Assembly: GCA_017623215.1 (NCBI GenBank)
Contig: JAGAPO010000107.1
Coordinates: 1-64,000 of the forward strand
DNA: 64,000 nt
Source of the DNA: Lachnospiraceae bacterium
GTDB taxonomy: Bacteria; Bacillota; Clostridia; Lachnospirales; Lachnospiraceae
Direction: 5' to 3'
Part shown: positions 26,219 to 36,213 of the stretch, one piece after another
How positions within the stretch are numbered: position 1 is the first letter of the stretch
Layout of the letters: each line of letters begins with the position of its first letter
The notes under the pieces: model-generated
What the model saw: only the letters and a program-made list of their open reading frames with translations
What the model was told of the DNA's origin: nothing
Databases searched by the model: none
Position numbers and translations under genes: made by a program

Positions 26219-26883
26219 TTACTCTCCTTTGAACGCATTCTTTAAGAACGCCAACGACTGCCTGATCTGCGCATCCATCTCCTTCTCATCCGCGCCGCCC
26301 GACAGATCTCTCCAGACCTTAATATCCTTGCCGACCTGACCGCCCATGGTCACGAACGGTTCCATCACAACTGCCTTATCAAAACCAATCTGATTCAGGG
26401 CATTTCCAATCTCCTTCCACGGCAGATGCCCCTGTCCCGGGAGCTTACGGTTGCCTTCGCCGACATGAAGATGTCCGAGATAATCGCCGGCGGTCAGAAT
26501 TGCGCCCGGAAGATCATCCTCTTCAATATTCATGTGGAACGTATCCAGCAAAAGCTTTACGCTCTTACAGTCGACATCCTTACAATACCTCACACCCTCT
26601 TCAGTGGTATTTAAAATATTGGTCTCAAAACGATTTACCACCTCAAGGCAATAATCAATTCCAAGCTCCTGTGCCACATGGCCAAGGCGCTTCACACTCT
26701 CAACTCCCCTTGCCCACGCAGCGTCCTTGTCCAGGTCGGTGAATTCACACGGCCAGTACGTGTACATCACACCCACGATCGCGCGCGAATCAAGCCGATA
26801 TCCGCTACCTTCTTTGCAAAATACTTATAATCTCCCGTCCATTCATGCGTCCAATACGCATATAGCGTTCCGAATTGAATCAT
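26219..26883 (-). pseudogene. Ketose 3-epimerase (psicose/tagatose epimerase-like) with internal deletion
   Basis: The start is intact (RBS AGGAGG, ATG at 26883) with the family opening MIQFGTLYAYWTHEW. After about 30 codons the frame shifts, and the second half resumes at IVGVMYTYWPCEFT. Compared with D-psicose 3-epimerases (about 290 residues), roughly 70 residues are missing at the join near 26775-26795. The C-terminal half keeps catalytic-type motifs CLEVVNRFE, LLDTFHMNIEED and GHLHVGE. The 185-residue downstream frame alone lacks the first third of the TIM barrel. Neighbour of a truncated sugar kinase and a divergent AraC regulator. Confidence 0.8.
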
Positions 26884-26976
26884 TTGCTTCCTCCTTTTCT
26901 ATGACTGATACTAATCATTATATCGGACGAAGGAAACAATCTCAATAAAGCCACGTTGTGATTTTTTGTATGTATG

Positions 26977-27005
26977 TTGCCAACATAAATTTAATGTGTT
27001 ATAAT
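26977..27005 (+). promoter_or_regulatory. Promoter of the AraC regulator
   Basis: -35 TTGCCA (26977-26982), 17-bp spacer and a perfect -10 TATAAT (27000-27005), with a second TATAAT 10 bp further on. It reads into the araC-type gene and lies opposite the epimerase remnant. Confidence 0.6.
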
Positions 27006-27133
27006 GTGTTATAATTTCCATGTGGACAAGCTTGTGTATGGAGATCGCTTCCATTGTGTCCCTCTTCGTGCAGAGCCCGGAGATCGCTGCAGCACGCCGA
27101 ACCGGCTGGGGCAACCCCTAAAAAGGAGTTATC

Positions 27134-27931
27134 ATGCGAAAAGAATTTTTTAACATAAAGAATCTGAATCTGGATCTGTACCTGGTTAATTGCGGCTACG
27201 AAGACTGCTGCGCTGATTTTGTATGCGCTCCGCACAAGAGAAATTATTATCTGATTCACTACATTACCAAAGGCTCCGGCTATTATGAGGTGAACGGGCA
27301 GAGATACGCCCTGTCCATGGGGGACGTATTTATCATATACCCCGGGCAGCTTGTCACCTATTACTCACCGGATATTAATGATACCTGGTCCTTTTGCTGG
27401 ATTGGGTTTTCCGGCAAACGTGCCGCTGACTATATGAAGCTTACCAATGTTACGGAATATACCAAGAACCTGATAACCCAGGGCTTTTACTCCACGATTA
27501 TGAATTGTATCAACTACATTGATGAAAATGACCCCGGGTTCTCACAGCTGAAGCTGAATTCCTATGTGCTTGACTGCCTGTTCCTGCTGACCAAAGAGCC
27601 GGAAAAAAAGGCACAAAGGGCGGTCGATCACGTCGATAAGGCCGTTCGCTATATTGAATATAATTACATGAACGAGATCACGCCCAAAGATGTATCCGCC
27701 TATCTGAATCTTGACCGAACGTATTTCTTTCGGATATTTAAGAAGTATACCGGCTCTTCGCCGGAAAAGTATATCATGAATTATCGCATTAAGCGCTCGT
27801 TGGATCTGCTGAAGAACAGTGACTACTCGATCTCGGAGATTGCGGTATTCGTAGGGTTTCGGGATGTGTATTACTTTTCGAGAGTGTTTAAGAAGGTTAT
27901 GAATGTGACGCCGTCGGAGTATCGGAAATAG
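27134..27931 (+). CDS. AraC-family regulator with cupin sensor domain
   Basis: 265 residues. An N-terminal cupin-like sugar-binding domain (RNYYLIHYITKGSGYYEVNG, YPGQLVTYYSPD) is followed by two C-terminal HTH motifs (EITPKDVSAYLNLDRTYFFR and IAVFVGFRDVYYFSRVFKKV). RBS AAAAGGAG. It is divergent from the decayed epimerase/kinase genes, which were probably its targets. It now appears to be an orphan, although it could act elsewhere. Confidence 0.9.
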   Translation: MRKEFFNIKNLNLDLYLVNCGYEDCCADFVCAPHKRNYYLIHYITKGSGYYEVNGQRYALSMGDVFIIYPGQLVTYYSPDINDTWSFCWIGFSGKRAADYMKLTNVTEYTKNLITQGFYSTIMNCINYIDENDPGFSQLKLNSYVLDCLFLLTKEPEKKAQRAVDHVDKAVRYIEYNYMNEITPKDVSAYLNLDRTYFFRIFKKYTGSSPEKYIMNYRIKRSLDLLKNSDYSISEIAVFVGFRDVYYFSRVFKKVMNVTPSEYRK

Positions 27932-28311
27932 GTGCCCAGCGAATGGAGGAGTGAAGGAGACGTCAGAACACTTGGCCTTGGTGACGGATGTTGTTAAAAT
28001 ATTTGTACGATTGTTGCCTAACCATGTAATAAAAGCGGAGCAGGATCTGGCGTCCGGTTATCGACAATACAGCTGTTCCATTAATTCCGCTTCGTCTCCA
28101 TAAGAAACTCCCGAATATTCCGATGCTTAATCCCCTCCCGACTCCAATCAAACTCATCGAGCGCGACCACGTATTTTGTAAAATTATCTCAATACGAAAG
28201 GAATAAATCACCATTTTATAAAATGTAGTCTATACAAATAGACAAAATATTCAATTTATCAGTTATAACTGATAAATTTTACTTTTTTCGATTATATCAG
28301 TTTTAATGTTC
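27932..28311. other. Gene-poor junction with a fragment and a palindrome
   Basis: On the minus strand about 28080-28180 encodes a short run ending ALDEFDWSREGIKHRNIREF. It looks like the C-terminal end of a larger protein (perhaps an ATPase; unsure), without a start. At 28253-28278 there is a perfect 26-bp palindrome (AATTTATCAGTTATAACTG and onward) just after the ABC exporter operon, which may terminate it. Confidence 0.4.
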
Positions 28312-30102
28312 CTACTCATACCACCTTTCCTGACTCTCCCACAGTCTCTGATATTCTCCCTCTATATGAACCAGTTCTTCGTGTGTCCCAACCTGGCAGA
28401 CTCTTCCCTCCTTCATCACCGCAATCCGGTCTGCAATCTTCACAGAGCCCAGCCGGTGTGTCACAACAATCGCGGATTTCTCCTTTGATATCTCTGCGAA
28501 CTGTCGATATACTCGCGTCTCCTCATATGGGTCAATCGCGGCAGTCGGCTCGTCCAGCACGATCATGGAATGCTTCTTAAAGAATCCTCTGGCAATCGCC
28601 ACCCGCTGCCACTGTCCGCCTGACAGATCTACTCCGCCGAACTCGCGCGAGAGCATCGTCTCATACCCGTCTGGAAATGTCACGCGGTCCTGTTCCACTC
28701 CTGCCACCTTGCACACCTCGTCAAGGGTTCGCTCATCCCACTCCCTGTCCGGGCTGCTGATCGTAATATTCTCCCGTAGCGTCATCTGATACCGCTGATA
28801 CTTCTGGAATACCGCGGATATATCCTGATACCGCGCTTTTGCCGTGAGCTTCCTGGCATCCACGCCATTCATCCAAACCGAGCCGGACTGCGGCTGATAC
28901 AATCCACAAATCAAGCGAATCAGCGTCGATTTGCCCGAGCCATTTTCTCCCACGACGGCAAGCGTCTCACCTTTGTGAAGCGTAAGAGAGACGTTCTTCA
29001 CCGCAGGTGTTGACGCCCCCGGATAGGAAAAGGACACGTTCTGCAGCACAACATCGCCCCAGCCCGGCGCTTTATCGACACTCCCGCTCTCCTCTTCCAA
29101 CTCAAGAAAGTTCAAATAATTCTGCAGCGTGCCGATATTCTGTGACATACTTCCGATATGCCTGCAGATTACCTCCTCCATGAGATTATACAGACTTCCA
29201 ATCGAGCTGAACACCGCTGCGAACGCTCCGACCGATATTTCCTGTTTCAGTAGCGCATCGAACAGCAGAAGTAGAATTCCGCAATACCCAGCAACCGTAA
29301 GCATGCGCATACTCAGCTCGAACCAATTTACTTTCATGTTGGAGCGCATCTTAATCTTTTGCATCGTATCCAACGTGTCCAGGTACAGATTTTTAAAATA
29401 CCTGAATCCCCCGAGTAGCCGTGTCTCTTTGAAATACTCCCTGCTTGTAATACAGCTTTCGAAATACTCGCATTTTCTGCGCATCGGTGCCGACTGATCC
29501 TCCAGATTCGCAAATATCCTGGTCCGCAGGCTCTGCGTCAGAGTCGTCGGAATAAATACCAGAAGAATAGCCACCACCAGAATCGGCTTCAGAACGAATA
29601 GATACCCTCCCATGTACAGAAAATACGGAAGATAAAAGGTCAGTATCATCAGAATAATATTTACAAATCCAATTGCGTTATTTTTTCCCTGCTCTGCCTT
29701 GTTGATATCATCCAGTCTGGCCGCATCCTCAAACATAACCGGCGATAGCCTTGCAATCTTCTGGTGAATTCCGAACGACAGCTTTCCCCTGATCTTCCCG
29801 TTCATAACCGTTGGTAGGAAGTTGCTCACCCCATTGAGCGCCTGACAGCCGACGTTAGCGCAGCCCAGAAATCCAAGCGCCAGAAACACCTGATCCAGTG
29901 CCGTATTTCCGAGGGACAGTTCAGTTACTCGGTCAAAGAATACCTGCTGCGCCGTTGTCTGCAGACCCCAGGAAATTCCATGCAGAATACTGACCATAAT
30001 ATCAACCGCCATAAATCCTGGCGCCGCGCAGCATACGACCGGAACCAGTCTTTTTATGATTCCCAATACCCCTATCTTCTTTTTCTCCGCTGCCTTATTC
30101 AT
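28312..30102 (-). CDS. ABC exporter (TMD-NBD fusion), second of a pair
   Basis: 596 residues. An N-terminal six-helix exporter domain is followed by an ATPase domain with Walker A GENGSGKST (about residue 387), the signature LSGGQWQRVAIARGF, Walker [13 protein letters not shown] and the H-loop VTHRL. There is no N-terminal C39 peptidase. It lies 4 nt after its partner, so the two probably form a heterodimer. As the last genes of the RiPP-like operon they are the likely exporters of the matured peptide or peptide-derived product. Confidence 0.88.
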   Translation of the reverse strand: MNKAAEKKKIGVLGIIKRLVPVVCCAAPGFMAVDIMVSILHGISWGLQTTAQQVFFDRVTELSLGNTALDQVFLALGFLGCANVGCQALNGVSNFLPTVMNGKIRGKLSFGIHQKIARLSPVMFEDAARLDDINKAEQGKNNAIGFVNIILMILTFYLPYFLYMGGYLFVLKPILVVAILLVFIPTTLTQSLRTRIFANLEDQSAPMRRKCEYFESCITSREYFKETRLLGGFRYFKNLYLDTLDTMQKIKMRSNMKVNWFELSMRMLTVAGYCGILLLLFDALLKQEISVGAFAAVFSSIGSLYNLMEEVICRHIGSMSQNIGTLQNYLNFLELEEESGSVDKAPGWGDVVLQNVSFSYPGASTPAVKNVSLTLHKGETLAVVGENGSGKSTLIRLICGLYQPQSGSVWMNGVDARKLTAKARYQDISAVFQKYQRYQMTLRENITISSPDREWDERTLDEVCKVAGVEQDRVTFPDGYETMLSREFGGVDLSGGQWQRVAIARGFFKKHSMIVLDEPTAAIDPYEETRVYRQFAEISKEKSAIVVTHRLGSVKIADRIAVMKEGRVCQVGTHEELVHIEGEYQRLWESQERWYE

Positions 30103-30105
30103 ATC

Positions 30106-31923
30106 TTATTCCCTTCCTTGCTGATACCAACTTCGCTGCGCCTCGAACATCTCCGCATAGATTCCATTCTTCAACAGTAACTGCTCATGGCTTCCCTGCT
30201 CTGCCACTCTGCCCTTTTCCAGAACCACGATCTCGTCGGCCAGACGCGCCGCCCCAAGTCGATGCGTAATGAATAGCGTGATAACTCCGCAGTTCAACTG
30301 TCCGAACATCTCATACACATTACTCTCTGCCACCGGGTCAAGCGCCGCCGTCGGCTCGTCCAGAATCCGGATTCCGCCCTTATGATTTAGGCATCTCGCA
30401 AGCGCCACCCGCTGCCACTCTCCGCCAGACAAATCGCTCCCGTTCTCCTGAATTCTGCCAAGCCAGGTGCGAACACCGTCTGGAAGCCTCTGAATCGTCT
30501 CATCCAGCCCAGCCTCATGTGCCACCCGTGCAATCTCCGTCTCGGACGCATTTCTGACTTCCACCAGGCCTCCGATATTTCCTAACGCGATCGAATCCGC
30601 AAGCGGGATATAATATTTTGCGAAATCCTGATACACCACAGCAAAAAGTGCCTTTCGCTGTGCCTGCGTATACTCCCGCAGTTCCCGCCCGTTAATCCGA
30701 ATTTCTCCCTCATAACTATCGTACAGCCCAGTCAACAGCTTTGTGATGGTTGTCTTTCCCGCCCCGTTCACTCCTACAATTGCATAATGAAGATTCTTTT
30801 CCATCCGCAGATTAAAATCCTTCAAAATCTCCTTCTCGGTTCCCGGATAGCGAAATGATACATGTCGGAACTCAATCGACTCTACTGTCTCACCATCCGC
30901 TTCCGGCAGTACAAGCGTCCCTTCGGTCTCCGATAGCGCCATAAACGAGGACAAATCCTTCAGATACTCTCTGCTTCTTGCAAGCCCGCTCATCGTATTA
31001 CTCAGTTCCCATGACATCATCTGAATCAAACTGATCACGCTCGTCGCAATACTAATGAACATACCTATCGAAAGTCCCCCATCCTTTATCGGGAAAATCA
31101 GAACAAAGATAATCATCAAAGAAATCAGAACCGTGATCAGACTGGAGCCCTTCATTCGTACAAAATACTTTAAAGTCGCCTTCCAGTCAATCTTTCGTGC
31201 TGTCTCGTAATGCTCCAGCCACTTCTCATTCACAGAATCCGTATACCCGTACAGACTGCGCTCCTCCACATTTTCCCTTGATTGGAGCACGGAATGTAGA
31301 TAGTTGGAGCACCTCATATATTTCTGAACCTCTACATTTGCTTGATACGTCGCCTTTCCGCCCTGGATCGCCCTTCCAAAAAGTGGAAGTGATGTCGCAA
31401 TAATCACCAGCCCAGCCCACCATACCTGACGAAACAGAATCAACAGAATCGAAATCACGCGAATCATAATATCCGCTATCGAAAGGAGATAGCTGAAACC
31501 CTCCTGTATTCTCGTAACTGGATCCGAGCTGGCCCTTGTCACCAGCTCCCAAGTATCCTTATCCTCAATATGCCGATATTCCAGCTTCGCCCGTTTTTCT
31601 ACAATAGCGGAACGATACTCCCTGGTCAGCTTCATCCCGGACTTCAGATTCACAAAACTCATCAGCTGCCAGTTCATGTAAGAATACGCAACGATAAGCA
31701 TCAGAAGCAGAAGCGGTTGAACGATCGCCCCCCTTAATTGCTCGCCTCGGAAAATGGCAAGTGCCGTATCCACAAAATCCGCCGTTACCAGCACCTGCAG
31801 GGACGGCATCAGCGCATTCAGCAGACGATTGCCTATCCTGATACCTGTCAATATCGGAGCAGCCCGGAACGGAATCCGTATAAAATCAACCATTCCGTAT
31901 CTTGTCTTCTGAATCAGTTGCAT
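30106..31923 (-). CDS. ABC exporter (TMD-NBD fusion), first of a pair
   Basis: About 605 residues from MQLIQKTRYG; SD GGGAGA precedes the ATG at 31923, while the frame opens ten codons earlier inside the S8 gene. The membrane domain is followed by Walker A GVNGAGKTT, signature LSGGEWQRVALARCL, Walker B RILDEPTAALDP and H-loop ITHRLG. The closing motif ELNC-type extensions are absent. It follows the S8-fusion gene directly and pairs with the next ABC gene. Both ATP sites look intact, unlike many degenerate-site heterodimers. Confidence 0.87.
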   Translation of the reverse strand: MQLIQKTRYGMVDFIRIPFRAAPILTGIRIGNRLLNALMPSLQVLVTADFVDTALAIFRGEQLRGAIVQPLLLLMLIVAYSYMNWQLMSFVNLKSGMKLTREYRSAIVEKRAKLEYRHIEDKDTWELVTRASSDPVTRIQEGFSYLLSIADIMIRVISILLILFRQVWWAGLVIIATSLPLFGRAIQGGKATYQANVEVQKYMRCSNYLHSVLQSRENVEERSLYGYTDSVNEKWLEHYETARKIDWKATLKYFVRMKGSSLITVLISLMIIFVLIFPIKDGGLSIGMFISIATSVISLIQMMSWELSNTMSGLARSREYLKDLSSFMALSETEGTLVLPEADGETVESIEFRHVSFRYPGTEKEILKDFNLRMEKNLHYAIVGVNGAGKTTITKLLTGLYDSYEGEIRINGRELREYTQAQRKALFAVVYQDFAKYYIPLADSIALGNIGGLVEVRNASETEIARVAHEAGLDETIQRLPDGVRTWLGRIQENGSDLSGGEWQRVALARCLNHKGGIRILDEPTAALDPVAESNVYEMFGQLNCGVITLFITHRLGAARLADEIVVLEKGRVAEQGSHEQLLLKNGIYAEMFEAQRSWYQQGRE

Positions 31924-31936
31924 CTTGTTCTCTCCC

Positions 31937-33691
31937 TTATCCAAAATAGTCAATAATCGTATCCACCAGTTCCTTCATATCCTCTTCCCGGCCAAGAACC
32001 CAGGTGTTCACCCCAAGTGTCTCCTGCAAATATTGCCTGTGCCCCTTCAGCTCCTCCTCGGACAGGCTCTTATAATTCTCGTAGAATCCAGCCGCACTCG
32101 CTTCGATCCTCTTCGGGAACAGACATAGTGCAATAACCTTTCCTTCCGATACCGCTTCCACATAGCGGATGGTATTGCTGATATATTCCACACTGTCATG
32201 CGGACTTACCATCAGCACAATCGCATCCGGAGCGGTTCCGCACAGAAATGCATGCTGATAGGGAATGAACTGCTCCAGATTCCCAATTCCATAAGAGACT
32301 GCGGCAGACTGCGCTCCCGCGATAATAATATCGCAGTCACTGAGGCAAATATTATTCATCAGCCGGTTAATATACAGCAGCGCTTCCGCTTCTGTCAGCC
32401 GGATTCCGGAATTATATCCATACGGGAACACTTCATCCATTCCGAACAAAAGGGAAGTCGGCTCCGTTCCCAGCTGTCCGACCTGATACCCCGCTTTCTG
32501 GAACAATTCTCTTATGATCAGCTGCAGCGTGAACTTTCCCTGCCTGGAGCTCGTTCCCCAGATGCCAAGCACCGGCTTGCTAATCCGGAATAACTTGCCG
32601 TAATGATTCGTCGGAAGATTCCTTGCCGTAATCTCCATCCGGAACACGCCCTCTTCCTTCTCGCCCGGATCGAACGCGTATACCTTGACTCCATGCTCCC
32701 TTGCAGCAGCGATCAGCCGTGTCCCCAGTTCCGGGTCCTTCGTCAGCCTGGCCAATTCTTCGATATGTCCCAATATCAGCGTGTCCACCTTGTCCCACTC
32801 AATATCCGAGATATCCCGTATCGTCCGATCCAGCGCATTCTCGGCATTTAGCATCTTTCTGACCGACGCATTCACATGCCCGGAATACCGGTGGTCAAAG
32901 ATATCTACGATCTCGAAAGACAAAAGCTGTGGGAACCGTGCCAGACTGTGCATCTCTTTGTTAAACGGAAAGATCGCCGCCCGTTCGATCGCAAACGGCA
33001 GCCTCCCGCTGACTTCCATATGCTCCACCCCAATCGGAAGCTTCTCCAGATGGATACTGCCCTCGTGAAGTCTTGCCGCAAGCGCTGCCGTCGCCATCGC
33101 GCAGGAAAAGCTGTTTCCCGCCAGGAACACATAATTCGGCTCTTTCCAGGCCAGCCGACTGACCGTTCCCTTGGCGCAGAGATTCACATAACTGTCCGGA
33201 ACATACCCAAGATCCTGCACTTGTGTCATATTTGCAGCTCCCGTAACCCCATACACACAGTCAAAGGCCGCCGGATATGAAATCGCCCCATCATTGCTGA
33301 ATGCAGAAAGGATCACCGTTCCCTGCTCCCGGATCTTTCTGCATACCTCATATAGAGCAGCCACATTGGTACAATTGGTAATTCCAAGGCTCAGATTCAA
33401 CAGGTCCGGCTTCTCATGCTCCTGAATATACGAAAGCGCAGCAACCAGCGCTTCTTCCGACAGTTCCAGAGCTTCCTCAAAGATCTTCACCATTCGGATA
33501 TCGGCGCAGGTGCAATTCTTCCTGATTAAATCATAGACGGCCGTTCCATGGCCGATCTGGTCTTCCAGATCAGCCACCCGGATACAGCAGTCCTCCTGCT
33601 CGTCATATACTAATCCGTACCCATCAATCGTTCCATTTCGAAATGCTGGATGCGCGGTGTACACACCGCTGTCCAGTATTAAGATCTTCAT
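31937..33691 (-). CDS. S8 subtilisin-like protease fused to a P-loop (DUF1611-like) domain
   Basis: 584 residues without a signal peptide. The N-terminal 210 residues are a subtilase: Asp7 (ILDSGV), His48 (GHGTAV), oxyanion Asn133 (FSNDG) and Ser194 (GNSFSCAMA). The C-terminal half has a GTSSRQGKFT motif (379-388) and the look of DUF1611/DgcN-type P-loop proteins. The gene lies between the formyltransferase-like gene and the ABC exporters in the RiPP locus, so it is a good candidate for leader-peptide removal inside the cell. Clostridial Cys-rich peptide (CLI_3235-type) loci carry comparable helper proteins, as far as I recall. Fusion of the two domains is unusual. Confidence 0.8.
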   Translation of the reverse strand: MKILILDSGVYTAHPAFRNGTIDGYGLVYDEQEDCCIRVADLEDQIGHGTAVYDLIRKNCTCADIRMVKIFEEALELSEEALVAALSYIQEHEKPDLLNLSLGITNCTNVAALYEVCRKIREQGTVILSAFSNDGAISYPAAFDCVYGVTGAANMTQVQDLGYVPDSYVNLCAKGTVSRLAWKEPNYVFLAGNSFSCAMATAALAARLHEGSIHLEKLPIGVEHMEVSGRLPFAIERAAIFPFNKEMHSLARFPQLLSFEIVDIFDHRYSGHVNASVRKMLNAENALDRTIRDISDIEWDKVDTLILGHIEELARLTKDPELGTRLIAAAREHGVKVYAFDPGEKEEGVFRMEITARNLPTNHYGKLFRISKPVLGIWGTSSRQGKFTLQLIIRELFQKAGYQVGQLGTEPTSLLFGMDEVFPYGYNSGIRLTEAEALLYINRLMNNICLSDCDIIIAGAQSAAVSYGIGNLEQFIPYQHAFLCGTAPDAIVLMVSPHDSVEYISNTIRYVEAVSEGKVIALCLFPKRIEASAAGFYENYKSLSEEELKGHRQYLQETLGVNTWVLGREEDMKELVDTIIDYFG

Positions 33692-33692
33692 A

Positions 33693-34406
33693 TCAACGCC
33701 TCATTTCTTTTATAGATTCGCTTCCGTCGGTACCGTTCTTTCGCTTCAGATACACAATCCGCTCTCCAAGCTGATACGGAATCATTTCAGACTGCTCTTC
33801 CTGCAAACCGGTCCCAGAGTTATCGGTAACGATATACTGCTCCAAATCTCGATAGGAGTAATACGAAGCCTGGCTTTCTTCCTGCGGATGCAGCTCAACT
33901 CTTAAGTGAATCAAATCCTCCAGCAGCATATTGATGAGATGAAAGGCGCAGCGGGTGATCTTCATATTGAGCGTCTGAAGGGTCTCATCCACTGCAAGAC
34001 GAAACCCCTTCTGCCGATATATGTCCCCTGTGTCAAACCCTCCATCCATCTTGTGGATCGTCACGCCTGATATCTCTTCCCGGTTCAATAGCTGAAAGAT
34101 TGCCGGTACCGGCCCCCGGTACTTCGGCAGCAAGGAAGGGTGGATATTGTAACATGGGATGTGTGTTACAAGTTCTAACGGCAGCTTATGGTTCCAGCCG
34201 TAGACAAGTACGCAATCAATGTGGTGCTCTGCAAGGAAGGTGTAATTGCGGTCGCTTTGTGCGCTGAAAAAGTATACGCCTTGCGCAGGAACTGCCGGGG
34301 CCGGAAGTTCAAATACAAATAGTACGCTGATGTCCTTGCTGTGTTTTCTTAGAATCGGCGCCAGAAGGTTGGCGTTTGTTGGGTCTGTGAATATTGCAAG
34401 GTTCAT
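33693..34406 (-). CDS. Formyltransferase-family protein
   Basis: 237 residues from MNLAIFTDPT; SD AAAGGAAG precedes the ATG at 34406. It has the 10-formyl-THF transferase signature NIHPSLLPKYRG (87-98, with Asn87 and His89) and a catalytic-type Asp124 in GGFDTGDI. It is shorter than Met-tRNA formyltransferase and more like GART or sugar N-formyltransferases. The last 60 residues are variable. It sits 1 nt from the S8-fusion gene. It may formylate an amine in the peptide product or an ACP-bound intermediate; this is inference. Confidence 0.82.
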   Translation of the reverse strand: MNLAIFTDPTNANLLAPILRKHSKDISVLFVFELPAPAVPAQGVYFFSAQSDRNYTFLAEHHIDCVLVYGWNHKLPLELVTHIPCYNIHPSLLPKYRGPVPAIFQLLNREEISGVTIHKMDGGFDTGDIYRQKGFRLAVDETLQTLNMKITRCAFHLINMLLEDLIHLRVELHPQEESQASYYSYRDLEQYIVTDNSGTGLQEEQSEMIPYQLGERIVYLKRKNGTDGSESIKEMRR

Positions 34407-34488
34407 ACGTAGAGCTTCCTTTCTATTTATTTCTTTCAAAAACTATAATGCTATTAATTTTTCTTGTTAACTTATATAATAGCCTATT

Positions 34489-35847
34489 TCATTCACCAAC
34501 ATAAAGATTAAACTTCTGTTCAAATTCTTTATAACATTCCTCATATGTCTTAGAATTCTCGAACATGTATGCGAAAAACGATTCATAACACAACTTCCGT
34601 ACCACAGGGTTCGGAATTCTTACATCAGTAATGCTGTCATAAAGCTCAACTAATTGTTCTTCTATTTCCTCTGTAAGTCCCCTCATCGCAATCGATTGAT
34701 AAACCGAAGTTGTCTGGCGATGCCGCTTTATCTGCCATGCAATATTCTCCTTATTAAGCGACATTCCGTATTCCGCAAGTTTATTAGAATACAGTTTTGC
34801 ATCCATCGCCACCCGCAGAAATTCATATGCATATGATTCTGCATCCTTTGTCAAAACTCCATAACGATTCACTGTTGCTGTAACCCCATTGCCATCAGCA
34901 TCTCCTATGATAGAAATTCCCATCTTATCTTTTCCTGCCTCACGATACAGATTTTCCCAAAACCAAGCGTAGTGAGTTACATCCGGATTCGTATGACATA
35001 TAAATGAACTTCTCTCCGCGATATCGGAATCCTCCTTGACGTATAAAGTAAAAACTTTCGCCATTTTCTCTAATTGACTTACATATGTGGCAAATCCATT
35101 AACTGCCATTTTAAGTCTTTGCGAATCAATCATAATATTTTGTTCTTCTAATTCAATATCGAATGCCTGTGCTGCCCCCATGACCACATCAAAATACCCA
35201 TGCTGACAATACAGCGTTCCATAATAATCATTATCCTTTAGAGCTTCTACATTAGCCTCTATCACTTCGCAGTATTTTTCAAATGGGATCACCGTTTCAG
35301 AATCGAATCCCAGGTCAGCCGTTTTGTCATAAGTAAGATAGGGAACAGAAAAGGTTAATGGTAACACATACTGCTTTCCATCTACCTTCCCGGCTTCAAA
35401 GGTTCCAGGCAAATAGGTTTCTGTATTCAAAGAGTCATCCTCTATCATCTTATCATCTAACGCTTGAAATGCGCCATTCTTCGCCATACCCAAGACATCC
35501 AGACCTGTTTGTTCGTCAAATATAATAATATCAGGACCTTTTCCTGCATTTAACTCGCTCTTCAATTTCTCATCCATCTGTGTGCTGTCCTCGAATGTAG
35601 TCTTGTTCACTGTAATGTTGCCGTAATGCACTCGAAATGCAGTAATATACTGATCAACATTTACATCATTTGACATACAGTAAAGGTTTAATTGGTCCTC
35701 ACATATCTCATCCACTTTCGTAGTACTTTCCTCTTCTTTATTTCCGACCAGACTGCTCTCTTCGGGAAGGTTTCTGCTATTGCTGCATCCCCCAAAAAAG
35801 ATACCGAGTGTACATAAGATTGCAATCGTTTGCTTATACTGCTTCAC
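34489..35847 (-). CDS. Extracellular solute-binding lipoprotein, paralog A
   Basis: 452 residues, family-1 solute-binding protein. The signal peptide has the lipobox FFGGC (Cys21). The mature part shares long stretches with three paralogs at 44.7, 47.8 and 49.1 kb: DQYITAFR, TKTTFEDSTQMD-like, YLPGTFEAGKV, LTYDKTADLGF and the C-terminal SKTYEECYKEFEQKFNLY. It starts at GTG with AAAGGA about 12 nt upstream. It lies inside the RiPP operon, between the precursor candidate and the formyltransferase gene, far from the permeases at 52-54 kb. It may catch the secreted product, or be immunity or sensing related. Confidence 0.87.
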   Translation of the reverse strand: MKQYKQTIAILCTLGIFFGGCSNSRNLPEESSLVGNKEEESTTKVDEICEDQLNLYCMSNDVNVDQYITAFRVHYGNITVNKTTFEDSTQMDEKLKSELNAGKGPDIIIFDEQTGLDVLGMAKNGAFQALDDKMIEDDSLNTETYLPGTFEAGKVDGKQYVLPLTFSVPYLTYDKTADLGFDSETVIPFEKYCEVIEANVEALKDNDYYGTLYCQHGYFDVVMGAAQAFDIELEEQNIMIDSQRLKMAVNGFATYVSQLEKMAKVFTLYVKEDSDIAERSSFICHTNPDVTHYAWFWENLYREAGKDKMGISIIGDADGNGVTATVNRYGVLTKDAESYAYEFLRVAMDAKLYSNKLAEYGMSLNKENIAWQIKRHRQTTSVYQSIAMRGLTEEIEEQLVELYDSITDVRIPNPVVRKLCYESFFAYMFENSKTYEECYKEFEQKFNLYVGE

Positions 35848-35859
35848 ACCAATACATTC

Positions 35860-36020
35860 CTTTCTACTACAATTTATTTATAGTTAATGTTCCTATCGGC
35901 CAGTTAGAACTCTTTCCACCTTAATGCTTAAGCTGTTAGAATAATATGATCAATGGTATATCGGTTCCTTTTTTGAACTTAGCGTCCATAATTTGGACTG
36001 ATAATCAGCTAAATCGATAA
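35860..36020. repeat. Leader sequence repeated at 38075-38235
   Basis: About 150 nt beginning CCTTTCTACTACAAT (plus sense) and including CTTAAGCTGTTAGAAT match the sequence before the radical SAM gene at 38065, at roughly 70-75 percent by eye. The similarity starts at the RBS of both downstream genes. It is either a duplicated 5' leader or a left-end remnant of an IS110 element. The rest of the gap to 36213 shows nothing else. Confidence 0.6.
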
Positions 36021-36213
36021 TTGACAGAACAGGACCTTCTCCTTTTATAAGAATGCCCTGTTCTATAAAGCTGTGTTAGCTACTCTATTATGATATTCCA
36101 TATGTCGTTACAAAAATTCTATCACTCTATATTTTACCGCTATGCGGCAACACAAACCTGCAACACTGTTCCAGAGTGCCTATAGAGAAAGCTTTAATGT
36201 ATGATTCGATCCC

